64,000 nt of DNA, from the NCBI GenBank assembly GCA_016719635.1, contig JADJYT010000002.1:186001-250000 (forward strand), in the 5' to 3' direction. This DNA comes from Sphingobacteriales bacterium. GTDB lineage: Bacteria > Bacteroidota > Bacteroidia > Chitinophagales > JADIYW01. Positions 29,001-37,675 of this stretch are shown here, one piece after another. The position numbers were made by a program, and so were the translations under genes. How positions within the stretch are numbered: position 1 is the stretch's first letter; the number at the start of each line of letters is the position of its first letter. The notes below the pieces were generated by a model, which saw nothing but the letters and a program-made list of their open reading frames with translations, had not been told where the DNA came from and did no database searches.

Positions 29001-29723
29001 TGCTGTCCAGTATCGCTTGCGGTTCAGCATCTGTTTAATGATCTGATACATGGACCAGAACAACAGGAGCAAACCAAATATTTCCACCAAAACGATATAG
29101 GGATTGTAGATGGTGTCAGCGTTATCCGCCACGCGTATCGAGAATAAGTAAGTGCCGCTATGGCTGAAGACGGAATTTGTCTTACTGGTTTCTTTGTTGG
29201 ATACCACAAATCGCTTCAGGAACGGATGATTCCAGACGAATCCGTTCGCAAGGAATTTATTGTTGGTGGAATACTGGAAATAAACCGGTAATAGCGCATA
29301 AACATTTACCAATCCGTCCTCAGAAGATTTATGAATCACCTCGTAAAATCCGTTCGCTTCCTTAAGAAAATGAATGTCGCGTTCAGAAAGTTTATCTATG
29401 TTTTCAGGAACGAATGAATTTGCAGACCAGAAAACAAGTGCATCTTCCTTATAGACATACAGCAGTATTTTCCCATCCTTGTTATACTGATTATTGACCG
29501 CAATGATTTTATCGTATGAATCCGCGGAAGTCAGTAACTGCGGTGACTGAACCATTTTTTCAGCAGCCTTTTCCTGCGCATGCAACTTACGTTCTACAAT
29601 TCTTTTGGCCTTATACACGTTGGGTGCAACCATCTGGATCGTATCTATCAACACACTAACGGTTAATAATACTATGCCTGCAACAGCGGCGACGGCAACC
29701 TTATGTTTTCTCCAAAAATCCAA
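26052..29723 (-). CDS. Giant NtrY-like membrane sensor histidine kinase
   Basis: 1,223 aa, unusually large. A helix at about 10-29 is followed by a periplasmic segment, a block of seven or eight helices (about 205-460), a second extracytoplasmic region (about 465-715), two more helices (about 720-790), a third sensory segment and a final helix near 925. Then come HAMP (about 950-1000), HisKA with AHEIKNPLTPMKLS (phospho-acceptor H1013) and HATPase (N-box VIKNATQAI, DNGIG, GTGLGLAI). The kinase core resembles NtrY. No response regulator is adjacent. It sits between mazG (4 nt upstream) and the YdeI-like gene (8-nt overlap). Confidence 0.9.
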   Translation of the reverse strand: MDFWRKHKVAVAAVAGIVLLTVSVLIDTIQMVAPNVYKAKRIVERKLHAQEKAAEKMVQSPQLLTSADSYDKIIAVNNQYNKDGKILLYVYKEDALVFWSANSFVPENIDKLSERDIHFLKEANGFYEVIHKSSEDGLVNVYALLPVYFQYSTNNKFLANGFVWNHPFLKRFVVSNKETSKTNSVFSHSGTYLFSIRVADNADTIYNPYIVLVEIFGLLLLFWSMYQIIKQMLNRKRYWTAFIVVLLISLFTELMCNQLKLFSLTKTSLLFSSNLYASAYWSNTLGALLIRIFLLTWSLSFLRFIPSDKIRMNFIYFILAFPVAIYFVMIYIMQSVIQNSVISFNFYLINTLDRYTFISLVVFGLLMSGLLYWMKWIFDAKPDKRFVVYLLVYALIGWAVGYIIGEFTDLFYPFFLLLWLFTFFLFFYYEHSFIQNNRKYRFIANLVLLSLIAFLTSVVVIYNTGKKDIEKRKYRMEELVAERDVGEEFGLIETEQQIVKDNFIKSYFKSPYLSNFDVDKRISSKYFKQFVKRYHIQTYMFDKDGVPLVGIAQKEFYKLNNARFYKKAKSISANFYYLSIKENGEKYLGYFPIKEDGVLLGYLFVELIPKIFSSYSAYPELLLKQKNYYDEEFDNFSYAIYDSKYLVKQKGEYEYQIKFNFPVKSNKEFTYFKNNDYNHMIYYGRDKQIVLSESNQPALSTLSVFSYILIFFLFFFILMDYIGFSERFWGNDSLRNFLKGNTLQKQIQNSMITLVLFSLLVIGVVTMVYFQYQYNLYHNNRLLKKVNTVMKNVSQYYLEEYPLYGSNTFDKVIQQKTKTLSTIHALDINVYSPKGELLQSSQPEIFKRNLISEKMDAGAYYNLIIKGKSKFVQDETVGNLTYLSAYQPFRSNGKVLGYFNFPYYGKQKSFQEDLSYFLVALVNVYVIFLIAAAFFAVVLSRSITNSLTLISESIKGLQFGKTNTPITWKNDDEIGLLVKQYNLMLAELEKSADLLAKSEREGAWREMAKQVAHEIKNPLTPMKLSIQHLQRALRDDSPDIKDMTEKIAHRLIEQIDNLSNIATAFSDFAKMPQGSFEKVDSVPLLISTIELFREMEHVEISVSPLPEHAYVYGDREQLMRVFTNVIKNATQAIPETREGRIDIEMNVTEDGYVVLVKDNGIGISEDKRTHIFEPNFTTKSSGTGLGLAISKNIVERMNGKIWFDSVVSEHTVFYIQLPKWKDA

Positions 29724-29727
29724 TTTG

Positions 29728-30507
29728 TTAAATTTCTTTCTTTAATGTCTCTTTGGCCTTATTCCATATTTCATCCAGTTGCTCCAGATTCATATTATGC
29801 ATATCCAAATTATGTTCCCTGGCATACTGTTCCATCCAGCGGAAACGCTTCATGAATTTCTGGTTTGTTTTCTCCAATGCTTTATCAGCATCGACGTCAA
29901 TGAAACGCGAATAATTAATAAGCACAAAAAGTACATCTCCGAATTCCAGTTCTATTTCCTCCTGATTTTGGGACGCTACAGCTTCCGACAGCTCCCCCAA
30001 TTCTTCCAGCACCTTATCCATTACCTGTTCCTTATTATCCCAGTCAAAACCTAAGCTTCTGACCTTATCCTGTATACGCTGCGATTTGTTGATAGCCGGC
30101 AATCCGGCCGGCACACCTTCCAGCACAGATTGCTTACCTTCTTTCAGTTTCAGCAATTCCCAGTTTTTCTTTACATCCTCTTCATTTTTCACCACCACAT
30201 CTCCATAAATATGCGGATGACGGAATGTCAGCTTCTCCGAAACGGCATCTAAAACATCTGTCACATCAAACTGATTTTGTTCTTTTCCGATTTTACTGTA
30301 AAAAACGAGGTGTAAAAACAAGTCCCCCAGTTCTTCCTTAACAGATTTCCAGTCTTCCTTTATGATAGCATCTGAAAGCTCATAGGTTTCTTCAATGGTC
30401 AGCTTACGAAGTGTCTGAATAGTCTGCTTTTTATCCCACGGGCACTTTTCCCTCAAATCGTCCATTATGTTCAGTAAACGCTCAAATGCAATTAACCTGG
30501 AATCCAT
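29728..30507 (-). CDS. mazG: Nucleoside triphosphate pyrophosphohydrolase MazG
   Basis: 259 aa with two MazG domains. The metal-binding helices are KEELGDLFLHLVFYS in the first half and ELEFGDVLFVLINYS in the second. The start MDSRLIAFERLLNIMDDLREKC ends in the conserved CPWDKKQT segment. It hydrolyses (d)NTPs to monophosphates and pyrophosphate, a house-cleaning role in the cytoplasm. It heads an operon with the giant kinase. An exact TAGATTTG -7 element lies 11 nt before its ATG. Confidence 0.94.
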   Translation of the reverse strand: MDSRLIAFERLLNIMDDLREKCPWDKKQTIQTLRKLTIEETYELSDAIIKEDWKSVKEELGDLFLHLVFYSKIGKEQNQFDVTDVLDAVSEKLTFRHPHIYGDVVVKNEEDVKKNWELLKLKEGKQSVLEGVPAGLPAINKSQRIQDKVRSLGFDWDNKEQVMDKVLEELGELSEAVASQNQEEIELEFGDVLFVLINYSRFIDVDADKALEKTNQKFMKRFRWMEQYAREHNLDMHNMNLEQLDEIWNKAKETLKKEI

Positions 30508-30518
30508 GATTTTTTATA

Positions 30519-30526
30519 CAAATCTA
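30519..30526 (-). promoter_or_regulatory. -7 promoter element TAGATTTG for mazG operon
   Basis: Exact TAnnTTTG on the minus strand, 11 nt before the mazG start codon. The predicted leader is about 7 nt. Confidence 0.5.
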
Positions 30527-30584
30527 CTATTTTGAAACAAATAGTTGTTTTTGATGTTGACTAATTAGAGCATTTCCCGTACAA

Positions 30585-30995
30585 ATGATTCATTATCTGA
30601 AATTTGACTGTGTAAATCTGAGTCCATTTCAACAGGGAATGCTGTCCGCATTGCTGGTTACGCTTATTTCGATTGTCTGTTTAGTGTTTCATCAAGATTC
30701 CATGTTGGCCTGGGATATGCTGATTTCTCCCATTCTGCTGTTTTGTTTTTACAATCCAGTCCTCGGAGCTTTCCAGCAAAAACCACTCCAATATTTTACA
30801 AAATCTACTCTGATATTCATTTCAATTGCCTTCTATATTCTTTTCTCCGGTAATTTTATCTCTGTTTTTTCCTACAAACAATCCGGTGAACTGCACTTAT
30901 TTACAGCATTGATTATTATATTTTACTTATTGATGCATCTGCTCACCCTGATTTTTCGCGGAATCTTATATTTGCTGACACAAATCGATGACTGA
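30585..30995 (+). CDS. Hypothetical four-helix membrane protein
   Basis: 136 aa. Four hydrophobic segments can be seen at about 18-36, 43-60, 74-94 and 105-128, so it is an inner-membrane protein with little soluble sequence. I do not recognise a family. It is divergent from mazG and 120 nt before the kinase gene at 31116, which has its own promoter. Codon use looks like that of its neighbours. Confidence 0.6.
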   Translation: MIHYLKFDCVNLSPFQQGMLSALLVTLISIVCLVFHQDSMLAWDMLISPILLFCFYNPVLGAFQQKPLQYFTKSTLIFISIAFYILFSGNFISVFSYKQSGELHLFTALIIIFYLLMHLLTLIFRGILYLLTQIDD

Positions 30996-31081
30996 ACAGT
31001 CCCTCCATTTCCTTCTTTATCCGATTCGTAACGACCAATGCCGCAAAATTAAAAAATCGTATCCTAAATTATTGTTAATCA

Positions 31082-31111
31082 TTTGATTATAAAAATATAG
31101 TATTATCTTTG
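31082..31111 (+). promoter_or_regulatory. Complete promoter: TTTG -33 and TATCTTTG -7
   Basis: TTTG at 31082-31085, 18-nt spacer, then the exact -7 element TATCTTTG at 31104-31111. This is the best full promoter in the window. The start codon of the kinase begins 4 nt after the -7 element, so transcription should begin at or next to the A of ATG. Confidence 0.65.
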
Positions 31112-31115
31112 TTCC

Positions 31116-32381
31116 ATGGTACGCGCTGCAGTCAGAAATATCATTTTATTGGCTTTTATTTCATTAGCCGGTATTATCACCACACAGATTTTCTGGATAA
31201 AGAAAGCGGTGGATTTAAAAGAACAGCAATTCAACCACAGGGCATATGTAGCACTAAAAAGTGTCGCCGACAGATTAATCCGGGACTCCAAATACAATGT
31301 AGAGTTAGACGGAATTAACAAAAAGGCATCCAACTATTACACTCTCGACTTCAGCTCTCCGGTGAATGTCACCATGCTGGAGAGCTACCTGATTATTGAA
31401 TCAAAGAACCAGAACCTCAATGCCGACTTTGAATATGGTATCTTTGAATGCACCACCGACTCCTTTTATTTCGGGCGCTTTATCAACATGAGTAATGTCG
31501 GGGAAATCGAGCAGCTCAAAATCAAGGCTAAGCCCTCCGAAAACTATTATATCGGCGTGCTGTTTCCCAAGAAGAGAAGTTATCTGGAAGACGATTTCAA
31601 CCTGCTGCTGTTCTTCTCTGTGGTTTTGCTGGTGGTCATTGGGTTTTTCACCTACACCATTCTGGTCATATTAAAACAAAAAAAACTCAGCGAAATCAAA
31701 ACTGATTTTGTGAACAATATGACACATGAGTTTAAAACACCCATCTCCACCATCGCTCTGGCAAGCGATGTTTTGATGCGAGATGATATCATTCAGAATC
31801 CGGAACGGCTGAAACATTATGCCAGTATCATCAGCGATGAAAACAAACGGTTGAAAAATCAGGTGGAGTCGGTATTGCAGGTTTCCCAGATTGATTCCAA
31901 TAAGCTGCAGCTCAAACTGACGGATGTTGATGTTCATGAATTGATTCATCGAATCATCAAGAACTTTGAACCGCGGGTGGCGGAACTGCACGGCACTATA
32001 AAACTATCCCTGAATGCCCAAAACACATTGATATCCGCAGATGAAGTACATTTAACCAACATTTTATACAACCTGCTGGATAATGCCATCAAATACTGTG
32101 ACAAGATTCCGGAAATTCAGATGACCACCGTCAATAAGCACAGAGGAATTGAAATATCGGTAAAAGACAATGGGAAGGGTATAGAAAAAGAGTCCCAGCG
32201 TATGATCTTTCAGAAATTTTTCAGGGTTCCGAGCGGCAACCTGCACGATGTAAAAGGGTTTGGACTCGGCTTGTTTTATGTGAAAAATATGATAAAACTG
32301 CATAAAGGCAAAATAGCCTTACACAGCGTCCCAAAGGCAGGAACGACATTTACTATTTGGTTTCACAATAAATCTAAGTAA
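31116..32381 (+). CDS. Two-helix sensor histidine kinase
   Basis: 421 aa. Transmembrane helices lie at about 8-28 and 163-186 around a periplasmic sensor of about 130 residues with no recognisable domain. HisKA has MTHEFKTPISTIALAS (H204). The HATPase domain has N-box LYNLLDNAIKYCD, DNGKGI and GFGLGLFYV. It autophosphorylates and passes phosphate to the OmpR-type regulator encoded 40 nt downstream. The signal is unknown. It is preceded by a complete promoter, and the message is predicted to be leaderless. Confidence 0.92.
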   Translation: MVRAAVRNIILLAFISLAGIITTQIFWIKKAVDLKEQQFNHRAYVALKSVADRLIRDSKYNVELDGINKKASNYYTLDFSSPVNVTMLESYLIIESKNQNLNADFEYGIFECTTDSFYFGRFINMSNVGEIEQLKIKAKPSENYYIGVLFPKKRSYLEDDFNLLLFFSVVLLVVIGFFTYTILVILKQKKLSEIKTDFVNNMTHEFKTPISTIALASDVLMRDDIIQNPERLKHYASIISDENKRLKNQVESVLQVSQIDSNKLQLKLTDVDVHELIHRIIKNFEPRVAELHGTIKLSLNAQNTLISADEVHLTNILYNLLDNAIKYCDKIPEIQMTTVNKHRGIEISVKDNGKGIEKESQRMIFQKFFRVPSGNLHDVKGFGLGLFYVKNMIKLHKGKIALHSVPKAGTTFTIWFHNKSK

Positions 32382-32421
32382 CTTTAAGATAGCTTATTCA
32401 TATTCATCAAATCTGACGCAA

Positions 32422-33108
32422 ATGGAAAAGGTAAAAATATTATTGGCAGAAGACGATCCGAATCTGGGATTTATCATCAAAGATAACCTAACCGACAAAG
32501 GCTACCACGTGACGCATTGTGTTAACGGACTGGATGCCGAGCGTATTATTTATAAAGAAAAATTCGACTTATACTTACTGGATGTCATGATGCCGAAGAA
32601 AGACGGGTTTACCCTTGCACAGGAAATCCGGGAAAAGAAAGACGATACGCCTATTATTTTTCTGACCGCCCGTGAAATGCAGGAAGACAAACTAAGGGGT
32701 TTTATCGTTGGCGGTGATGACTATATCACCAAACCGTTTAACTTTGACGAACTGGTCATGCGGATGGAGGCCATCTTAAAACGCACCAAATCTGCTGAAC
32801 CGGAACAAAAGGAATTTTCCATCGGGAAATATATCCTGAAAGTGGATGAACTAAAATTATATAAAGGGAGCGAGATTGCTTCACTTACCAAAAAAGAAGC
32901 CGCCCTGCTCGAATATCTCGCCAAATACATCAACCAACCTGTCAAACGGGAAGATATGCTGGTGAAAATATGGAAAGATGACAGCTACTTTGCCGGGAGG
33001 AGTATGGATGTGTACATCACCAAACTCCGTAAATATTTAAAAGACGACCCCAATGTGGAAATACAGAATGTTCACGGTGTAGGTTTTAAGTTGATGATTA
33101 AACAGTAA
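32422..33108 (+). CDS. OmpR-family response regulator
   Basis: 228 aa. The receiver domain (1-120) has the acidic pocket AEDD (9-12), phospho-acceptor D54 in YLLDVMMP, and K104 in YITKPF. The winged-helix DNA-binding domain (about 130-225) ends in the trans_reg_C pattern SMDVYITKLRKYLKDDP ... VHGVGFKL. It is the cognate regulator of the kinase just upstream. Targets are unknown. The FkbM methyltransferase starts 8 nt after its stop codon. Confidence 0.95.
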   Translation: MEKVKILLAEDDPNLGFIIKDNLTDKGYHVTHCVNGLDAERIIYKEKFDLYLLDVMMPKKDGFTLAQEIREKKDDTPIIFLTAREMQEDKLRGFIVGGDDYITKPFNFDELVMRMEAILKRTKSAEPEQKEFSIGKYILKVDELKLYKGSEIASLTKKEAALLEYLAKYINQPVKREDMLVKIWKDDSYFAGRSMDVYITKLRKYLKDDPNVEIQNVHGVGFKLMIKQ

Positions 33109-33116
33109 ATTTGTGC

Positions 33117-33995
33117 ATGAATCTTAAAACACGCTTTTTAAACCTCTTCAGGCGAATCAGCCGGATACCTTCGATTGAAAGCAAATTAGCGGAAAGTATA
33201 ATTAACGGCAGTAAATTATCCCAGAAACTGATTGCCGGCAACCAGCTTTATCCTAAAGGATCCTTCAGGAATTGTACCAGAAACAATATCAACTACCGTG
33301 TAGATATCAGTGATTACATGGAACATGCCATTTACTTCGGCATCTCCGACGGCGGTGACTTTGACCGACGGGTCTTATATAGTCTGATTAAGGAAGATTT
33401 CGTCTGTTTCGATGTGGGTGCAAACATTGGCGAAACCACCTTCAACTTCTCCCGGCTGGCACCCAGAGGAATGATATACAGTTTTGAACCGGTTCCCTTC
33501 TTATTTGAGCGTTTAAAAACCAATTTCAACCTCAACCACTTCCACAACATCTCCTTACAAAAACTGGCTGTCTCAGATAAAAAGGAAGAGTTATTTTTTG
33601 AGATTCCGGATAATAAAAACAGCGCAGGCATTTCTTTAAACAAGGAGAAATCATCCAAATCCGATGTCGTCTATTCCATCACCATTGATGAGTTTGTCCG
33701 GCAACACAACATCCCAACAGTTGACTTTATAAAAATAGATGTCGAAGGTTTTGAAAATTTCGTCATCAACGGTGGCGTCAGCACTCTTATAAAATTCCAT
33801 CCGATTCTATTCATTGAAATCGACAACAAGAACCTGAATAAGAACGAAACCTCCGAAAAGCAACTGCTGACTCAATTACAGGATAAATTAGGATATGTGC
33901 TTTATAAGGTAGACGGCAACCGGACAATAAAGATCACATCCATTCAGGATACCAATGAGCATTATGATGTATTGTGTATTTTTGAAATGAATTAA
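33117..33995 (+). CDS. FkbM family methyltransferase
   Basis: 292 aa from ATG 33117; a TTG six bases upstream is less likely. The SAM-binding motif I is CFDVGANIGETTFNFS, with the acidic motif II region YSFEPVPFLFERL. The conserved FkbM segment VDFIKIDVEGFENFVINGG is near residues 200-220. It should O-methylate a sugar or other hydroxyl. It follows the response regulator by 8 nt and may be in its operon, which is an unusual pairing. The substrate is unknown. Confidence 0.87.
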   Translation: MNLKTRFLNLFRRISRIPSIESKLAESIINGSKLSQKLIAGNQLYPKGSFRNCTRNNINYRVDISDYMEHAIYFGISDGGDFDRRVLYSLIKEDFVCFDVGANIGETTFNFSRLAPRGMIYSFEPVPFLFERLKTNFNLNHFHNISLQKLAVSDKKEELFFEIPDNKNSAGISLNKEKSSKSDVVYSITIDEFVRQHNIPTVDFIKIDVEGFENFVINGGVSTLIKFHPILFIEIDNKNLNKNETSEKQLLTQLQDKLGYVLYKVDGNRTIKITSIQDTNEHYDVLCIFEMN

Positions 33996-34034
33996 CCATT
34001 TTATTTGTAATTTCAAATTTCCTAAAAATAGAGC

Positions 34035-34616
34035 ATGAAAGCAAACCTCCATATTCCGAAACGACTTTCCCCGTATGCTGCCATAACCGGTATGCTGCTA
34101 CTTCTTGTCACTTCCTGTGCGAAGGGCCCCGAGACCTTTACAGGGCTGAATATCGGACAGGAACATCAGGGCGGCATCATTTTCTATTTGACCGATGCCA
34201 CCAAACAACATGGACTGATAGCGGCAAAATCCGGCTGGAACGGCACAGCCGATGATCCTAAATCCACCTGGGGATGTTCCGGAACAACCATTACCGGTGC
34301 TGACGGACAAAATGTGGGTACTGGTGCTCAAAATACCCAGGATATCGTAACCGCCGGATGTAATGGTGCGGGAAAAAACTGTGCCAACCTTACATTGAAT
34401 GGCTTCAGTGATTGGTTTTTGCCGTCTGTAGAAGAATTAAAATTAATCATGCAGTTTAACGGTTCGGTAGATTTGGGGTTAAAGCCAGGTGTACTGTATT
34501 TTTCATCTTCCGAAAACGGTACCGGTGCGAATACGATCTCTTCGGATGAACCTTATACTCAGGAAAACTCAGATAAAGCAGAAGAACATCACTTTAGACC
34601 GGTACGGTCATTTTAA
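34035..34616 (+). CDS. DUF1566-type surface lipoprotein
   Basis: 193 aa. The signal peptide ends in lipobox LVTSC (C28), predicting a lipoprotein. The mature part has the DUF1566/Lcl-like pattern: QGGIIFYLTD near the start, GFSDWFLPSVEELKLI in the middle, and a C-terminal Arg-Pro-Val-Arg ending (FRPVRSF). This fold is common in surface proteins of Bacteroidota, and the function is not known. Single gene, convergent with the receptor gene at 34637. Confidence 0.8.
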   Translation: MKANLHIPKRLSPYAAITGMLLLLVTSCAKGPETFTGLNIGQEHQGGIIFYLTDATKQHGLIAAKSGWNGTADDPKSTWGCSGTTITGADGQNVGTGAQNTQDIVTAGCNGAGKNCANLTLNGFSDWFLPSVEELKLIMQFNGSVDLGLKPGVLYFSSSENGTGANTISSDEPYTQENSDKAEEHHFRPVRSF

Positions 34617-34636
34617 CAATCCCTTTTCTTCATAAC

Positions 34637-36658
34637 CTACTCCTGCAGCTTCTTCCTGTTTTCAAATGCGAAAGACAGGTTGATAAAGAAATTACGGCCT
34701 TTCCTCGGAATGTTATTCCAGTCGGAATAGGTAGAATAATGGGTATCCCCGATATTTTCTATGCCAAATTTCAGGTATAAACGGTGCTGCTGTATCAATA
34801 ACATATACCCGGCTGAGAAATTTACAACAGCATAAGCGGGAGTTTTATCTTCCCCATACGCTTTACTGTATGCATATTGCTGAGATGCTCCTTCCACGCC
34901 CAGTTCCATATCCAGTGCCTTTATTTTATAAGCAAGGCTCACCCTGAAACTGAAAGGACGGATTAAAGGCAGATTCTGATTGTTATAATCCCTGCCCACG
35001 CTATAGGTAAAAGCCGCTTTGGTTCTCCACGAAGGATGAGGACGATAATCCAATCCCAACTCGGCATTAAAGATATTCACCGACTTGAGTGCCTTATATT
35101 CCCTCACCCCCGATGCACCGATAGTCATATGGATAAAGGCTGTATTGGGAATACCGATAATGTAATCAAAAATATGAAACCAGGACGTTGTCATATTCGC
35201 CTTGAACTTATTCATTTTATACGTCGCACCACCGTTCACTTCTATGGACTTTTCATTTCGCAGAGAAGGATTGCCGATATAGTCATAGCGGTCAAAACTG
35301 TTAAACAGATAAAATCCATAGCCTTCAGAAACGGAAGGTGCGCGTTCTCCATACCCTATTCCCGCAGATACCTCGAAACCATTTTTCTGAAAGACATAAC
35401 CTGTCTGTGCACTCATGATAAACCTGTTTTTGCCGGCATTCATTCCGGGGTAAAAAATGCGCAGGCTGTTTAATCCAAAATCACTGGCAATATAATTTCT
35501 ATGGAAACCCAGACCAGCAGAATAATTCAGCACGTGGCGTTGCTTCCAGCTTATTTTGTCTTTAAAGTTGACACCGGTATAGATGGTTCTGACATCCGGC
35601 CAGGTATACATAAACATGATGTTTTCCTCCTTATTCTCAGGATACATCGTCATCTCCGCCTTTGACTGATTATAATAAGCATTCAATGTAATGCCGAATT
35701 CCTGTTTCTTCTTAGTTGCTTTCAGCCGGGTATAAAAGCCATACGTCGTACTCCAGCCCGGCATATCCATATGAATAGGTACGTCCGGACGTTTCGTATC
35801 GTCCATCTTATGGCTGATGGTATTAAAATATACTTTCGTATTCCACTCTTCTATGAATGCATTCAGATTTTCCGCCGTATGCTCAATCGTTCCAATATAA
35901 GCGCGGGCAAGCGAGACATCCATCGGCAAAGCCGGATAACCCACATCTTTGGCGTTGTCAAAGATAAATGAACCGATAAGACTGTGTTTGGCGTGGAGTT
36001 TAGCGCCTAAGGTAACCGACGTATTGTATTTAGTAAACTGTGAAAAAGGGACAACTGTTCTTTTACCTGCTGAATAATTACCCGCATCCCGGTACATAAA
36101 ATCAACATCTGCAAAAAAGGTTGGATGTGCGTATTTTATACCGACTCCGGTAGTAAATAGATTGCCGTTGGATTCATATCCCAGATCTACCGACCCGCTC
36201 CAGCCCGGATAGCAGAAATCATGTTTGGTCCTTACCAAATCGATGGCGCCTCCGATGGTAGGACCGTAGGCAGAACCTTCCTGTCCGGAAAATATATTCA
36301 CCTCCGATAAATTGGAAACATCCACATAGGAGGTAATCGGATCCATCTTATCGGTGCAGGCGCCAAAGATATGCATGCCGTCTATAGTAACCAGAAGGCG
36401 CTCTGACGACATATTGTTGACCATAGGTTCCCATGCATAATTACCGCGCTTAATCATCGAAACCCTGGACGATTTCTCCAAATACTCATCCAAAGATGAT
36501 AAGGGCTTGGATTGTTTGTTGTAATTAATCAATACCTTACTCACCACCACCACTTCCTCCAATTTCACGGAAGGCAGCGTATCAATAATTTCGGCTTGAG
36601 CTTTCAGCACCGGAATTAAAGAAAACAATATACCTGCTGTAAGAAAAAACGATTTCAT
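34637..36658 (-). CDS. TonB-dependent outer-membrane receptor, OprC-like (copper)
   Basis: 673 aa. A signal peptide (1-20) is followed by a TonB-box-like EEVVVVSK, a plug domain to about 140, and a 22-strand-type barrel. Two motifs match the copper site of Pseudomonas OprC: CxxxM in GACTDKMDP (C101, M105) and HxM in SHKMDD (H283, M285). Their separation of 182 residues is close to that in OprC (180, from memory). It is the last gene of an operon with a His/Met-rich lipoprotein and a small Cys-rich protein, which supports metal handling. The copper assignment is inference from these residues. Confidence 0.85.
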   Translation of the reverse strand: MKSFFLTAGILFSLIPVLKAQAEIIDTLPSVKLEEVVVVSKVLINYNKQSKPLSSLDEYLEKSSRVSMIKRGNYAWEPMVNNMSSERLLVTIDGMHIFGACTDKMDPITSYVDVSNLSEVNIFSGQEGSAYGPTIGGAIDLVRTKHDFCYPGWSGSVDLGYESNGNLFTTGVGIKYAHPTFFADVDFMYRDAGNYSAGKRTVVPFSQFTKYNTSVTLGAKLHAKHSLIGSFIFDNAKDVGYPALPMDVSLARAYIGTIEHTAENLNAFIEEWNTKVYFNTISHKMDDTKRPDVPIHMDMPGWSTTYGFYTRLKATKKKQEFGITLNAYYNQSKAEMTMYPENKEENIMFMYTWPDVRTIYTGVNFKDKISWKQRHVLNYSAGLGFHRNYIASDFGLNSLRIFYPGMNAGKNRFIMSAQTGYVFQKNGFEVSAGIGYGERAPSVSEGYGFYLFNSFDRYDYIGNPSLRNEKSIEVNGGATYKMNKFKANMTTSWFHIFDYIIGIPNTAFIHMTIGASGVREYKALKSVNIFNAELGLDYRPHPSWRTKAAFTYSVGRDYNNQNLPLIRPFSFRVSLAYKIKALDMELGVEGASQQYAYSKAYGEDKTPAYAVVNFSAGYMLLIQQHRLYLKFGIENIGDTHYSTYSDWNNIPRKGRNFFINLSFAFENRKKLQE

Positions 36659-36729
36659 AAAATGCTATTATCAGCATCAGCAATAAGCCGCCTTTCAATC
36701 TGACAGCTTATATACTGATAGCATTAAAG

Positions 36730-37566
36730 TTATATTTCCACTTCCAAAAACAAGCTGCTGCTTTCATTGGAAACCGTTACTGCCTCTCCCATTACAACCT
36801 CACTTGAAGCATTCTTAACGATCAGGTTCAGTTTCCAGTAGCCGGTCATCGTCAGCGATAGTTTTCCGTGATATAAATTGTCTGTTGCACTGAAAACAGG
36901 ATTTTCATTATTTGGTGAAGAATGGTTGCCCATACTCGGCATTCTAGGGTCCATTTCTATGGTAAAATCCGTAACCGCCGGAAAGGACATCATACTTTCC
37001 ATTGTAAACAAACCCACTACCAGATCATTCACTGCAACGGCAGGGTTTGCCGGTTCTGCCAAGGCTACGATATATTTTTTTGTATCGGAACCGGTGAAGA
37101 CAGATACCCGCTTCTTCACAGAATTGGGTACAGACACCGTATCTTCTACAGAAGACGAAGCTCCGCCTGTTTGAAAGTTCAGTGACAGCGTCCATCTTTC
37201 CGTTGCGTTTTCAGGCATCTGAAATACGATGAAACCTTTGTAGACAGTTGTTTTTCCGGCTACTTTTGCAATAGCTGACTTAGGGCAGGAGTGTGTCATA
37301 GCCATCATGTGCATGAGAGGGCTCCAGTTAATCACCGCATCCGTTTTATAGATGGCTGTTTTCTTATCTCTTATACGCAGATAAACTTCATTATACCCTA
37401 CCTGTAAAGAACCGGTCTTGGTATAAAGTTCCACTATATTGGTATCATTTGACATTTCCTGTACTTTTACCAATCCTTCCGTTTCATTTACGGGGAGTGT
37501 CTCTTTTTTACAGGAAAACATGAATATGCTGAACATGGCCATAGCCATAAAAATTACTTTTTTCAT
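36730..37566 (-). CDS. His/Met-rich lipoprotein with two YtkA-like domains
   Basis: 278 aa from ATG 37566; the longer open frame from 37656 lacks a signal peptide. The lipobox is FMFSC (C19). Two similar halves can be aligned by eye: residues about 50-135 and 165-255. The first carries LMHMMAMTHSCP (84-95) and the second MDPRMPSMGNHSSP (205-218). Such Met/His clusters are typical of YtkA/FixH-like proteins linked to copper delivery. It probably binds copper at the cell envelope and works with the OprC-like receptor 71 nt downstream. Confidence 0.72.
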   Translation of the reverse strand: MKKVIFMAMAMFSIFMFSCKKETLPVNETEGLVKVQEMSNDTNIVELYTKTGSLQVGYNEVYLRIRDKKTAIYKTDAVINWSPLMHMMAMTHSCPKSAIAKVAGKTTVYKGFIVFQMPENATERWTLSLNFQTGGASSSVEDTVSVPNSVKKRVSVFTGSDTKKYIVALAEPANPAVAVNDLVVGLFTMESMMSFPAVTDFTIEMDPRMPSMGNHSSPNNENPVFSATDNLYHGKLSLTMTGYWKLNLIVKNASSEVVMGEAVTVSNESSSLFLEVEI

Positions 37567-37675
37567 AAAATTATTTTTATTTTTTATAAATTGACAACTT
37601 GGAGAATCCTTTGCGCATCCTATTCGCATGAATAGAAAAATCAATTGCACTATCAATCAGGATAGCCGTTAAAGA

